The notes below the pieces were generated by a model that was not told the DNA's origin, did no database searches, and saw only the letters and a list, made by a program, of their open reading frames with translations. A stretch of DNA of 64,000 nt from Taklimakanibacter sp050246735. GTDB taxonomy: Bacteria; Pseudomonadota; Alphaproteobacteria; Rhizobiales; Aestuariivirgaceae. Made by a program: the position numbers and the translations under genes. Below are positions 8,541-16,951 of this stretch, one piece after another. The stretch lies in contig JBFWVM010000006.1 in the NCBI GenBank assembly GCA_050246735.1, forward strand, positions 254,046-318,045. The letters run 5' to 3'. The number at the start of each line of letters is the position of its first letter. The stretch's first letter is position 1.

Positions 8541-10232
8541 ATGGCGCCAGCCATGAAGTCACGACCGCCTGTCGACCAGGATCTTCTGACCGTCATCGGG
8601 CCGGAAGCGATCATCGAGGCCAACCGGCGGCTGGCCATGCTCGATGCCGTCGCCTATGCGGCGACCCGCATGGTGGCCGGCGACTGGCGCAACCACGTCG
8701 AGGACTTCCTCAGGCGCCTCGGCCGGGCCACGGAAATGAGCCGGGTGACGCTGTTCGAGGTGCACCAGGCGCCCGACGGTGAGCGCGTGCAGTCCTGCCG
8801 CTTCGACTGGGCCGATCGCGGCCTGACGCCGATCAGCAAGGACCCGCGCTACCAGGGCATGCCGATCTCGGACGAGGGCAATGAAGGCAAGCTCGACGAC
8901 TGGGCGGCGCGGCGCGAGCGTGGCGAGATCGTCAAGGCCAGGTTCAGCGAGACGACCGGTTATACGCGTCAGGTGTTCCTCGAGCATGGGACGCTCTCCT
9001 TCATCTCCGTGCCGATCATGGTGGGCCGCAGATGGTGGGGGTTCCTCGGCTTCGACGACTGCAAGGAAGAGCGCAACTGGAGCCCGGAGGAGATCCATGT
9101 GCTCAAGACCGCGGCGGCGCTCATCGCCGGCGCGGTCGAGCGCGAGGCGGCCGACGAGCGGATCAGGCTCTCGGAGGAGCGCTATGCGCTGGCGGCGCGC
9201 GGCGCCAATGACGGCCTCTTCGACTGGGACCTCGCGAGCGGAGAGACCTTCTTCTCGCCGCGCCTGCACGAAGTGCTTGGGCGCGAGCCGGGCAGCCTCG
9301 GCCGGACGATCGACGGCCTGATCGACAGTTTCGTCGAGACCGACGGCGATTTCCTGCGCGCCACCCTGCGCCACAAGTTCAAGCGCCGCGAGGAGACGTT
9401 CGACATCGAATGCCGGCACGAGCCGGAGCCCGCGAAGATGCAGTGGATCGTGATGCGCGGCCTCATCGTCTATGACGGCAAGGAGCCGCGCCGGGTCGTC
9501 GGGGGCTTGCGCGACATCACGCGCCAGATGGAGGTGCAGAGGCGCCTCAGCGAGGCGGAGCGCAAGCGGGCCAATCTCGCCCGCTACTTCTCGCCCAACA
9601 TGGTGGACGGGCTGATGCAGTCGGGCGGGCGGCTCGACGAGGCGCGCACCCAGAAGGTGACGGTGCTGTTCGCCGACATCTGGGGCTATACGACGGTCAG
9701 CGCCGCCATGCCGCCGATGCAGCTGATGGCGCTGCTCCGGGAGCTGCTCCGGATGTTCGAGAAGGCGATCTTCGCCAATGGCGGCACGCTCGACAAGTTC
9801 CTGGGCGACGGACTCATGGCGACCTTCGGCACGCCGAAAGCGGGAGCGCGCGACGCCGCCAATGCGCTGGGCTGCGCCTGCGCCATGGCGGACGCGATCG
9901 CGCGCTGGAACCGCAAGCGGCGCGAGAACGGCCTCCAGCCGCTCTATCTCGGCATCGGGCTGCACCATGGCGACGTGGTGCTGGGCGACATCGGCAGCGA
10001 AAGGCGCATGGAGTTCGCGGTCATCGGCGACACGGTCAATGTGGCGAGCCGCATCCAGGAGATGACGCGCGCCCTCGACATCGCGGTGCTGGCGAGCGAC
10101 GGCGTCATCGCGGCGGCGCGCGCCGAGGCGGGCGAGTCGGCGGTTGCCGAATTCACCGACGCCGGCGAGCACGAGTTGCGCGGCCGCAAAGGCAAGGTCC
10201 GCCTGTGGAGCCGGGCGGCGGAGAAGGGTTGA
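8541..10232 (+). CDS. Adenylate/guanylate cyclase with GAF and PAS sensor domains
   Basis: A 563-residue class III nucleotide cyclase, apparently soluble. Residues ~30-195 form a GAF-like domain (SFISVPIMVGRRWWGFLGFDD), ~200-325 a PAS domain (RLSEERYALAARGANDGLFDWD...), and ~345-545 the cyclase catalytic domain with VTVLFADIWGYTTVS and TLDKFLGDGLMATFG, which supply the two metal-binding aspartates, and ERRMEFAVIGDTVNVASRIQ. It should convert ATP (or GTP) to a cyclic nucleotide in response to a small ligand or redox signal. ATG at 8553 is an alternative start. Its 3' end abuts a perfect palindrome at 10251. Confidence 0.93.
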   Translation: MAPAMKSRPPVDQDLLTVIGPEAIIEANRRLAMLDAVAYAATRMVAGDWRNHVEDFLRRLGRATEMSRVTLFEVHQAPDGERVQSCRFDWADRGLTPISKDPRYQGMPISDEGNEGKLDDWAARRERGEIVKARFSETTGYTRQVFLEHGTLSFISVPIMVGRRWWGFLGFDDCKEERNWSPEEIHVLKTAAALIAGAVEREAADERIRLSEERYALAARGANDGLFDWDLASGETFFSPRLHEVLGREPGSLGRTIDGLIDSFVETDGDFLRATLRHKFKRREETFDIECRHEPEPAKMQWIVMRGLIVYDGKEPRRVVGGLRDITRQMEVQRRLSEAERKRANLARYFSPNMVDGLMQSGGRLDEARTQKVTVLFADIWGYTTVSAAMPPMQLMALLRELLRMFEKAIFANGGTLDKFLGDGLMATFGTPKAGARDAANALGCACAMADAIARWNRKRRENGLQPLYLGIGLHHGDVVLGDIGSERRMEFAVIGDTVNVASRIQEMTRALDIAVLASDGVIAAARAEAGESAVAEFTDAGEHELRGRKGKVRLWSRAAEKG

Positions 10233-10250
10233 GGCGCCGTGGCAACCAAT

Positions 10251-10304
10251 TTCGGTGACAGTGCATTTAATTGGAATCGGAGTTAAATGCACTGTCACCG
10301 AAAC
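10251..10304. repeat. Perfect 21-bp inverted repeat, palindromic element copy A
   Basis: Two perfectly complementary 21-nt arms (10251-10271 and 10284-10304) starting TTTCGGTGACAGTGCATTTAA flank a 12-nt spacer. The element sits between the convergent cyclase and 10306 genes, two bases past the latter's stop. The same core, TTTCGGTGACAG, recurs at 46991 and 60699. It resembles the palindromic units mobilised by REP-associated tyrosine transposases, but no transposase is present in the window. It could also act as a bidirectional transcription stop. Confidence 0.85.
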
Positions 10305-10305
10305 T

Positions 10306-10602
10306 TCATGGAGACGGCGTGCGTTGCCAGTCCTGGCGGGCCTGCTTATCCAGGTCCTTGAGAGCAGCCATGATGCTGTCGAAGGTCACCGTGGTGCCGG
10401 CCGGCGACTTTCGCAGGCCGGGCATCGCCTCGACGGCGCAGGCATCGGAGGCCCAGGAGGCCAGGATGGCGCGTTTCTCGTTGACCGACAGGTCAGGGTC
10501 GCACAGCACCTGCCGTGGATGGGAAAAAGCGCCGGCAGGGCGCAACAGGTCGTCGAAGCCGCGCTCGCATGGCGCATTGCGGTCCGGCAGAAGCCCACGC
10601 AT
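10306..10602 (-). CDS. Small conserved protein co-transcribed with hsp20
   Basis: A 98-residue protein read from the ATG at 10602; a GAGGGG ribosome-binding site lies seven bases upstream, which favours this start over a TTG at 10617 that overlaps the hsp20 stop. The C-terminal half contains DPDLSVNEKRAILASWASDA followed by an acidic/helical stretch (FDSIMAALKDLDKQ). I know this pattern from uncharacterised rhizobial proteins, often beside small heat-shock genes, but no function is assigned. It follows hsp20 by 11 bp and probably shares its mRNA and heat control. Confidence 0.8.
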   Translation of the reverse strand: MRGLLPDRNAPCERGFDDLLRPAGAFSHPRQVLCDPDLSVNEKRAILASWASDACAVEAMPGLRKSPAGTTVTFDSIMAALKDLDKQARQDWQRTPSP

Positions 10603-10613
10603 GACCGCACCCC

Positions 10614-11057
10614 TCAATTGACGAGCCTGGCCGACGCGCCGCCGTTGATCGCGATCTTCCTGGGCTTGGCGGCCTCGGGAATCTCCTGGTGGAGCTCGAT
10701 CTCGAGAATGCCGTTCTCGTAGCTGGCACCTCTGACCTCGACGTGATCGGCCAGGCTGAACTGACGTTCGAAACTGCGGGACGATATGCCTTCATACAGA
10801 TATCGGCGTTTCTCGCCGGCCTTCTTCTGACCTGAGACAGACAGGAGATTCTGCTTCGTGGTGATGGTCAGCTCGTCCTGGCGGAAGCCGGCCACGGCCA
10901 GCCGGATCGTATAGTTCGCATCGTCAGCACGAACGATGTCATAGGGCGGAAAGCCGCCATGCTCGTCGAACCGTTCCTGAGCTTCGTTGATGAGGTTGAA
11001 GAGAGGCTCAAAGCCGATGCTCGAGCGTGTGAAGGTCGAGAAGTCGTAGTTGCGCAT
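10614..11057 (-). CDS. Hsp20-family small heat-shock protein
   Basis: A 147-residue ATP-independent chaperone that holds unfolding proteins. It begins MRNYDFSTFTRSSIGFEPLF, typical of the rhizobial IbpA/HspA class, has an alpha-crystallin domain (~residues 35-125, including YTIRLAVAGFRQDELTI and YLYEGISSRSFERQFSLADH), and a C-terminal extension with the PRKIAI variant of the I-x-I anchor. The start at 11057 is chosen because GGAGGAT lies eight bases upstream; an in-frame ATG at 11072 overlaps that ribosome-binding site. Expression is very likely controlled by the RNA thermometer just upstream. Confidence 0.95.
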   Translation of the reverse strand: MRNYDFSTFTRSSIGFEPLFNLINEAQERFDEHGGFPPYDIVRADDANYTIRLAVAGFRQDELTITTKQNLLSVSGQKKAGEKRRYLYEGISSRSFERQFSLADHVEVRGASYENGILEIELHQEIPEAAKPRKIAINGGASARLVN

Positions 11058-11158
11058 AACCATATCCTCCATTGAGCAACATGGGTACGAGCAGCACCAC
11101 GGACTGTCCGCCGCGGCCCGCTCCGGATCTGAATACCCCAGCGATCCGGTGCGATTCG
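11058..11158 (-). ncRNA. ROSE-type RNA thermometer in the hsp20 5' UTR
   Basis: The hsp20 leader has the features of a ROSE element. Immediately before the start codon is UUGCUC (11079-11074) followed by UGGAGGAU (11071-11064); in known ROSE elements a U(U/C)GCU stretch pairs imperfectly with the Shine-Dalgarno and melts on heating. Upstream lie two more stems: CCGGATC/GATCCGG (11149-11143 with 11129-11123) and CGGAC/GTCCG around 11103-11113. The match to the ROSE family rests on the motif, position and gene; I have not folded it by computation. Confidence 0.75.
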
Positions 11159-11186
11159 ATTTAGATCCGGTTCCCGCGCCTTCAAG
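11159..11186 (-). promoter_or_regulatory. Candidate hsp20 promoter
   Basis: Upstream of the thermometer, on the minus strand, CTTGAAG (11186-11180) and ATCTAAAT (11166-11159) are spaced about right for -35 and -10 elements. CTTGAA is also the -35 core of RpoH promoters, but no clear RpoH -10 (CCCATnT) is present, so a housekeeping promoter is as likely. Confidence 0.4.
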
Positions 11187-11222
11187 GGGGCCGCCGGAAA
11201 ATTTTTTGACCGGCCCGGGCGG

Positions 11223-12722
11223 CTACTTCCTCACGATCCTGCCTTCGACCCTGGGCGAGATCGTCTTGTGCAGGCCGACATAGGCCATCACGTCGTTGGC
11301 CATGAGCTTGGCGTCGCGGGCGGTGAGGAGGGGGCGGGCCTCGCGCAGCATCACATAGCCGTCGCCGCCATTGGCCATGAAGTCGTTGGTGGCGAGCGTG
11401 TATCTGGCGCCGAGATCGAGCGGCTTGCCGCCGACCTCGACCGCAGCGACGCGCGCGCCCCTTGGCTTGTTCGGATCATAAACGACCCGCAGCCCCGAAA
11501 CCTGCGGGAAGCGCCCGCCGCCGTCCTCGACCTCGCTGAAACCGTTCTCGAGCGCCGCGAGGAGGGTCGCGCCCGTCACCTGCAGCTTCATCGTGCGGTT
11601 GCCGAAGGGCAGCTCCGTCAGCACGTCCTTGCGGGTGAGCCTGTGGCCGGCGGGATATTCCCTGTTGCCGCGCAGGCCGCCGCCGTTGGTGATCGCGACA
11701 TCGGCCTCGACCGCCTCGCGCAGCGCATCGGCGACGAGATTGCCCAAAGCCGCCTCGCCCGTGCGCACCGTGACGCGGCGGCCGTCGAGCGGCGTGGTCG
11801 TGGTGCCGATCGCGACGTCGAGCTCCTTGGCCAGCAGGGAGGCGAGCTCATCTGCCCTGGCCTTGGTCTCGGGATCGGGCGTCACGCCGGCGGTGTCGAT
11901 GATGCGGAAGCTCGGATGCCACTTCACGACGCGCTTGCCGTCCTTCTCCGAGATATCGAAGGTGATGTCGGCGATGGTGACGAAGTCCGCCTGCTCGTAG
12001 GATTCCATCATGGCGGTGCGCCCGTCATAGTTGACGAGCAGATCCTGGTCGTGACCGGTCATGATCAGGTCGAAGAGCCGGCTGTCATACATCGCGCGGT
12101 CCTCGGCATGGCCGGAATGGGTGAGGGCGACGACGAAATCGGCGCCCGCGGCGCGCAGTTCCTTCGCCCTGGCGAGGCCCGCCTCCAGCGCGTCGCCGAT
12201 CCGCAGGTTGCCCGGGCTCGAGGAGTGGGCGCTCTCATCCGAGGTCAGGCCGACGATGCCGATTCTGACGGGGCCGCGCTCGATCATCAGGGTGTCGGAG
12301 AAGCCGGCAAGGGGCTTGCCGTCGGGACCGCGCAGATTGGCGGCGAGAAGGGGGAATTTCGCCTCGGCCATGCGCTTCAGGAACACTTCGGGGCCGAAGT
12401 CATATTCGTGGTTGCCGGGCGCAAAGGCATCGGGCGGCACCAGATTGGTGAGCATGATCGTGTGCTCGCCCTTGTCGAGGCCGGAGAGAAGGGAGGGCGA
12501 GATCATGTCGCCGGCATGGCCATAGACCACATAGCCGCCCTTGGCGCGCTCGGCCCGCACCACCGCGTTGAGGCGGGCAAAGCCGCCGCGTCCGCCAGAG
12601 CCTTCGAACTTGTCGATATCGTTGGTCTGGACGAAGGTGACGGTCACCTGCTCGGCATGGGCGGCCGCGGCCGTCAGCCAGGCGAGGACGGCCAGACAGG
12701 CGAGCTTGGAAAAGGGGCGCAT
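11223..12722 (-). CDS. Periplasmic 5'-nucleotidase/metallophosphatase (UshA-like)
   Basis: A 499-residue exported hydrolase with a signal peptide ending AAAAHA. The N-terminal metallophosphoesterase domain (~25-290) shows FVQTNDIDKFEG, YGHAGDMISPS, and PGNHEYDFG; the first motif has Asp where many members have His (NDIH to NDID), as in a known subgroup. The C-terminal 5'-nucleotidase domain (~320-480) contains AITNGGGLRGNREYPAG and TNDFMANGGDGY. It should dephosphorylate extracellular nucleotides or related phosphate esters. It is monocistronic; its upstream gap is the 472-bp region described next. Confidence 0.93.
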   Translation of the reverse strand: MRPFSKLACLAVLAWLTAAAAHAEQVTVTFVQTNDIDKFEGSGGRGGFARLNAVVRAERAKGGYVVYGHAGDMISPSLLSGLDKGEHTIMLTNLVPPDAFAPGNHEYDFGPEVFLKRMAEAKFPLLAANLRGPDGKPLAGFSDTLMIERGPVRIGIVGLTSDESAHSSSPGNLRIGDALEAGLARAKELRAAGADFVVALTHSGHAEDRAMYDSRLFDLIMTGHDQDLLVNYDGRTAMMESYEQADFVTIADITFDISEKDGKRVVKWHPSFRIIDTAGVTPDPETKARADELASLLAKELDVAIGTTTTPLDGRRVTVRTGEAALGNLVADALREAVEADVAITNGGGLRGNREYPAGHRLTRKDVLTELPFGNRTMKLQVTGATLLAALENGFSEVEDGGGRFPQVSGLRVVYDPNKPRGARVAAVEVGGKPLDLGARYTLATNDFMANGGDGYVMLREARPLLTARDAKLMANDVMAYVGLHKTISPRVEGRIVRK

Positions 12723-13194
12723 GGCAACTCCGAGGGCTGTTTGGCGTCATTGGACCGCATCGTCCGGATCGAGGCAATGGACCTCGCGATTTCTGCCGTT
12801 AGAGGAATTTGTGCACTGCAAAAAATCAAACCACGTGACCTTATGCACAAAGAGCATGATTAATTCTTCATGCGGCCTTGATCTTCTTTCGATAGGGGGC
12901 TGAGAGCACTTCAGAGGCGCTTGAAGTTTGTGTCCGAACTGTGTCGAAATTACGATTATTCTATAATCTTCAATGACATAAATGAATGAGAGACCTTCTT
13001 GGCCGAGCGATTAAGAGATCATGAAGAGTGCTATGAGTTTTCTGCATGCCCTTATGAGGGAAACCCCTCTGGTGCGGAACCTGGAACCTCACATATAAGG
13101 CCCGTGCTTGTGCAGTGCACAAGATCAGTCAACACCTCACCGGGTGCGATTGCCGAGGGGCCGTTGGTCCGGTGTGACGAACAAGGAGCAGACC
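12723..13194. other. 472-bp intergenic region, no coding gene seen
   Basis: The gap between the divergent nucleotidase and DUF1127 genes is distinctly A+T-richer than the window (about 12780-13000). I find no supported reading frame or RNA gene. It holds a 17-nt palindrome at 13107, with related partial matches at 12813 (GTGCACTGCA) and 12843 (ATGCACAA). CATATAAGG at 13092 could be a -10 element for DUF1127. Confidence 0.6.
13107..13123. promoter_or_regulatory. Palindrome CTTGTGCA-g-TGCACAAG upstream of DUF1127
   Basis: A perfect 8-bp inverted repeat with one central base, 71 bp before the DUF1127 start and just downstream of a TATAAG-like -10. Its position and symmetry suggest a dimeric repressor or activator site; the cognate protein is unknown. 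Confidence 0.45.
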
Positions 13195-13389
13195 ATGACC
13201 ACGACCACCTTCAACCGCGAAGCCGGCGTTCGCTATCTCCCCGACTTCCTGACCCGCGTTTCGAGCCGCGTCGTCAACTATGTGGCGCGCAGCCGTGCCG
13301 AGCGTCAGCTGCAGGCCCTCGACGACCGCCTCCTGGCCGATATCGGCATGCGCCGGTCGGAGATCCAGCGGATGGTGTGGGGCAACTAA
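13195..13389 (+). CDS. DUF1127 small protein (YjiS-like)
   Basis: A 64-residue basic protein, started at 13195 where AAGGAG lies six bases upstream. The C-terminal ~40 residues are the DUF1127 domain: RAERQLQALDDRLLADIGMR followed by RSEIQRMVWG. Related proteins in Agrobacterium and Rhodobacter affect small-RNA turnover, phosphate and carbon metabolism, and bind RNA; direct function here is inferred. It is monocistronic, with its own strong terminator. Confidence 0.92.
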   Translation: MTTTTFNREAGVRYLPDFLTRVSSRVVNYVARSRAERQLQALDDRLLADIGMRRSEIQRMVWGN

Positions 13390-13425
13390 GCCGACTCCCA
13401 ACCGCCTCCGGCATTATTCCAACGA

Positions 13426-13464
13426 GACGCCCGCGACATCAATGCCGCGGGCGTCTTGCTTTTT
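13426..13464 (+). terminator. Rho-independent terminator of DUF1127, overlapping the prmA 3' end
   Basis: A 10-bp perfect stem (GACGCCCGCG with CGCGGGCGTC) and 10-nt loop are followed by TTGCTTTTT. The hairpin's right arm and T-run lie inside the last codons of convergent prmA, whose stop is at 13439. Confidence 0.85.
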
Positions 13465-14335
13465 GGCGACCGGGCCGCGCGAAGACCAGGGTCGACCAGT
13501 TGCCGAGCCTGAGCGGGCCTTCGGGAACAAGCCCGCGGTTGCGATAGGCTGCGCGCACCGCCTGTTCCTGGTCACGGGTCAGCCCTGAGAGGATCGCCGT
13601 TCCGCCGGGCGCCAGACCGCGGGCCAGATCGCCGGCGAGAGCGATCAGCGGGCGCGCCAGGATATTGGCGAAGATCAGGTCATATGGCGCTCCGCCGGCG
13701 ATCCGCCGGTGCCCGAGGCCCGAAGCCGTCACCGCGCCCAACAGGGATGACGCGCCATTGCCGCGGGCATTGCGGCGGGTCACCGCGACGGCGACGGGAT
13801 CGATGTCGCCGGCCAGCACCGGACGGCGCAGGGCCCTGGCCGCCGCCAGCGCCAGGACGCCGGTGCCGCAGCCGAGATCGAGGATCCGGCGAGGCGATGT
13901 CCGCTTCAACAGGGCGTCGAAAGCGAGAAGGCAGCCGGATGTGGTGCCGTGATGGCCGGTCCCGAAAGCCGTCCCGGCATCGATCTCGAGCGCGATGCCG
14001 CCGGCACGGCGGCGTGGACGATCGTGCGAGCCGTAGAGAAAGAAGCGTCCGGCCGCGACCGGCGCCAGGCCTTCGAGCGACCGGCGCACCCAGTCCACCT
14101 CGGGCAGGGCCTGGACGCAGAACGGCGTCCCGCCGAGCAGGGGGCGCAATCCCTCGCCGGCCGCGCACGCTTGCGCCTCGCTCGTGAAATAAGCGACAAG
14201 AGACCAGATCCGCCCCGTCTCGTCCGTCTCGTTGAGCGCGACGGCAAGCGGCGGATCGGGGCCTTCCTCGACTGCGCCAGCGAGCGTGCCGGCGCCCGGC
14301 TCGCTCAAGCCCCCGACCGTGAGGGTGAACTGCAT
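13439..14335 (-). CDS. prmA: Ribosomal protein L11 methyltransferase
   Basis: A 298-residue SAM-dependent enzyme that trimethylates lysines of ribosomal protein L11. The C-terminal class I methyltransferase domain shows AFGTGHHGTTSGCLLAFD, the SAM-binding motif ILDLGCGTGVLALAAA, and DLIFANILARPLIALA (N-I-L-A catalytic region). The N-terminal substrate-binding part is shorter and more divergent than in E. coli PrmA, as is common in Alphaproteobacteria. The 3' end carries the antisense of the DUF1127 terminator. It starts three bases beyond the end of the ABC transporter gene and is probably co-transcribed with it. Confidence 0.92.
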   Translation of the reverse strand: MQFTLTVGGLSEPGAGTLAGAVEEGPDPPLAVALNETDETGRIWSLVAYFTSEAQACAAGEGLRPLLGGTPFCVQALPEVDWVRRSLEGLAPVAAGRFFLYGSHDRPRRRAGGIALEIDAGTAFGTGHHGTTSGCLLAFDALLKRTSPRRILDLGCGTGVLALAAARALRRPVLAGDIDPVAVAVTRRNARGNGASSLLGAVTASGLGHRRIAGGAPYDLIFANILARPLIALAGDLARGLAPGGTAILSGLTRDQEQAVRAAYRNRGLVPEGPLRLGNWSTLVFARPGRQKARRPRH

Positions 14336-14338
14336 TGC

Positions 14339-16213
14339 CTATTCCGCCGCCTCGCGGGCGAGGAAGCCACCCGACTGGCGGCGCCAGAGATCGGCGTAGA
14401 GGCCGCCCTTGCGCAACAGCGCGTCATGCGAGCCTTCCTCGACGATGCGGCCTCTGTCCATAACCACCAGACGGTCCATGGCGGCGATGGTCGAGAGCCG
14501 GTGCGCCACCGCGATGACGGTCTTGCCCTCCATGAGATTGTACAGGCTCTCCTGGATCGCCGCCTCGATCTCGGAATCGAGCGCGCTGGTCGCTTCGTCC
14601 AGGATCAGGATGGGCGCGTCCTTGAGCAGCACGCGCGCGATGGCGACGCGCTGGCGCTGGCCGCCGGAGAGCTTGACGCCGCGCTCACCGACATGGGCCT
14701 CGTAGGCGCGCCGTCCCTTCGGGTCGGCGAGATGCGGGATGAACTCGTGGGCGTGGGCACGCTCGGCCGCCCTGGCGATCTCGCCCATCGTCGCATCGGG
14801 CTGGCCATAGGCGATGTTGTCCTTGATCGAGCGGTGCAGGAGCGAGGTGTCCTGGGTGACCATGCCGATCTTCTCGCGCAGGCTCTCCTGCGTGACCCCG
14901 GCGATGTCCTGGCCGTCGATCAGGATGCGGCCCTTCTGCAGATCGTAGAAGCGCAGCAGCAGATTGACCAGCGTCGACTTGCCGGCGCCGGAGCGGCCGA
15001 CGAGACCGACCTTCTCGCCGGGCGCGATGGTCAGGCTCAGATCGTCGATGACGACGAGATCGCTCTCGACCTTCCGGCCGTAGTTGAAGATGATGCGCTC
15101 GAAGCGGATCTCGCCCCGCTCGACGACGAGTGGCCTTGCATCCGGCGCATCGACGAGGCTCTGGTCGCGCGCGATCGTCTCGATGCCGTCCTGGACGGTG
15201 CCGATGTCCTCGAAGAGGCCCGCGACCTCCCACAGGATCCAGTGGGCCATGCCCTGCATGCGCAGGACGAGGCCGACGGTGAAGGCGAGGACGCCCGTGG
15301 TCACCGCTTCGAGCGACCACAGCCAGATGGCGAGCGCGCCGGTCGAGAACAAGAGCAGCGCGTTCAGGACGTTGAGCGCCACGGTCATGCGCGTCGTGGT
15401 GCGCAGGGAATTGTAGACGGTGCCCAGCATGTGGCGCATGCCGTCCCTGGCATAGAGATCCTCGCGGTCGGCATGGGCGAAGAGCTTGACCGTCTGGATG
15501 TTCGTGTAGCTGTCGACGATGCGGCCGGTCACCATCGAGCGGGCGTCGGCCTGCGCCTTCGACAGCCGGCCGAGCTTCGGCACGAAATGGCGCATGACCA
15601 GGAGATAGCCGACGAACCACAGGACGAGCGGAATGGCGAGCCGCCAGTCGCTGGCCGCGAACATGGCGAGGGCGCCGGTGAAATACACGCCGACATAGAC
15701 GAGGACCTCGGTCATCTTCATCACCGTGTCGCGCGTGCCGAGTGCCGCCTGCATGATCTTGGTCGCGATGCGGCCGGCGAAGTCGTTCTGGAAGAAGTCG
15801 ATGCTCTGGCGCAGCACATAGCGATGCGCCAGCCAGCGGATGCGCATGGAGAAATTGCCGATGAGGCCCTGATGGACCACGGCCTCGTACCAGAATTTCA
15901 GGATCGGCAGGACGACCAGCACCAGCGCCGCCATGACGAGGAGCCTCGCCCGGTGGTCTTCCCAGAAGGTCGCGCGGTCGGCGGTGCCCAGCCAGTCGAC
16001 CAGATTGCCCATGAAGGAGAACAGCCATACCTCGATCAGCGCGACCGACGAGGCCAAAGCGGAGCAGACCAGGATCAAGGGCCAGAAGGGCTTCGTGTAA
16101 TGCCAGACGAAGCCCCACAGCGTGCTGCCGGGCTTTGTCGGTCTCACAGGCGGAAACGTATCGGTCCGGCTTTCCAGCCAGCTGAACACACGCTCGAACA
16201 CGGTTGGCTCCAA
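14339..16213 (-). CDS. ABC exporter, fused permease and ATPase (MsbA/Atm-like half transporter)
   Basis: A 624-residue inner-membrane half-transporter. Residues ~35-330 are a six-helix ABC membrane domain; the ATPase domain has Walker A VGRSGAGKSTLVNLL, signature KLSGGQRQRVAIARVLL, Walker B PILILDEATSALD and the H-loop AVAHRLSTIAAMD. It should function as a homodimer that exports lipids, peptides or drugs; the substrate cannot be read from sequence. prmA follows by three bases on the same strand. Confidence 0.93.
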   Translation of the reverse strand: MEPTVFERVFSWLESRTDTFPPVRPTKPGSTLWGFVWHYTKPFWPLILVCSALASSVALIEVWLFSFMGNLVDWLGTADRATFWEDHRARLLVMAALVLVVLPILKFWYEAVVHQGLIGNFSMRIRWLAHRYVLRQSIDFFQNDFAGRIATKIMQAALGTRDTVMKMTEVLVYVGVYFTGALAMFAASDWRLAIPLVLWFVGYLLVMRHFVPKLGRLSKAQADARSMVTGRIVDSYTNIQTVKLFAHADREDLYARDGMRHMLGTVYNSLRTTTRMTVALNVLNALLLFSTGALAIWLWSLEAVTTGVLAFTVGLVLRMQGMAHWILWEVAGLFEDIGTVQDGIETIARDQSLVDAPDARPLVVERGEIRFERIIFNYGRKVESDLVVIDDLSLTIAPGEKVGLVGRSGAGKSTLVNLLLRFYDLQKGRILIDGQDIAGVTQESLREKIGMVTQDTSLLHRSIKDNIAYGQPDATMGEIARAAERAHAHEFIPHLADPKGRRAYEAHVGERGVKLSGGQRQRVAIARVLLKDAPILILDEATSALDSEIEAAIQESLYNLMEGKTVIAVAHRLSTIAAMDRLVVMDRGRIVEEGSHDALLRKGGLYADLWRRQSGGFLAREAAE

Positions 16214-16345
16214 AGAAACGACGCTTCGCCTTGCGGGCTCCAGAAGCGTCGGGGCCGGAGACGGTCACTCCCCGGGCGGTCGCGGCGGTCTTATAGCGGA
16301 GCGGAACCCACGAGGGAAGCGGGCGGGGGGCCCGTATGGGCCATG

Positions 16346-16376
16346 AAAAACTCCGCCGCTGGATGCGGCGGAGTTT
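16346..16376 (-). terminator. Rho-independent terminator downstream of the 16403 gene
   Basis: A 12-bp perfect stem (AAACTCCGCCGC with GCGGCGGAGTTT) and 5-nt loop; on the minus strand it ends in TTTTT. It separates the small membrane protein gene from the ABC exporter gene, so the latter needs its own promoter. Confidence 0.85.
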
Positions 16377-16402
16377 CTTCGGGGTGAAATCTGTCTTTTG
16401 CG

Positions 16403-16771
16403 TTACGGGTTGGTCGATCCCTGACCAGTCGTGCCGCCCTGGGGCGCCGGCTGCTCGGGGGCGGGCGGCGTAGCGGGCTGCTCAGGAGCCGGGGTCGCCG
16501 GCTGCTCGCTCGAGCCTTGCGGCTGGGTCGCGGGCGGCGTCGTCGGCTCGGGCGCGGGGGTCACCGGTTGTTCGGTCGTGGTGCCGGTGGTCGGCGCCGG
16601 CGGGGTTCCGTTCCCGCCCCACATGAAGAAGGCGGCAATCAACGCCAGAACGATAAGACCGCCAATGATCCATCCGGTGCTGCTGGTGCCGGACCGCGTG
16701 TCCGTATTGTACTGGACGTCCGGATCGACCTTGGGATCCGTCTTCGGGCGGTATTGAGGGTTGGTATCCAT
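16403..16771 (-). CDS. Small single-pass membrane protein with a Pro/Thr/Gln-rich tail
   Basis: A 122-residue protein of unknown function. A polar ~30-residue N-terminus is followed by one hydrophobic helix (GWIIGGLIVLALIAAFFMWG, about residues 33-52) and a low-complexity tail of Pro, Thr, Gln, Glu and Ala with repeats such as APEQPATP. The architecture fits a protein anchored in the inner membrane with an extended periplasmic tail. Similar proteins are frequent in Hyphomicrobiales but unnamed. It has its own terminator. Confidence 0.8.
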   Translation of the reverse strand: MDTNPQYRPKTDPKVDPDVQYNTDTRSGTSSTGWIIGGLIVLALIAAFFMWGGNGTPPAPTTGTTTEQPVTPAPEPTTPPATQPQGSSEQPATPAPEQPATPPAPEQPAPQGGTTGQGSTNP

Positions 16772-16951
16772 TCTCGTCTCCCATCAAATGGACGATGCCT
16801 GTCAACGCCTGACGAGAGCCGAAGTTCCCTTGGTCGGCAAAGAAATAAGTACAATATTATCAATTCTTTAGGCTCTATCCTGCGATGAGGAAAAATCGGC
16901 GGGCGAGGCATAACGGGCCTCCGATAAAAGCGTGCCTCGCTTTCGCCGCGC

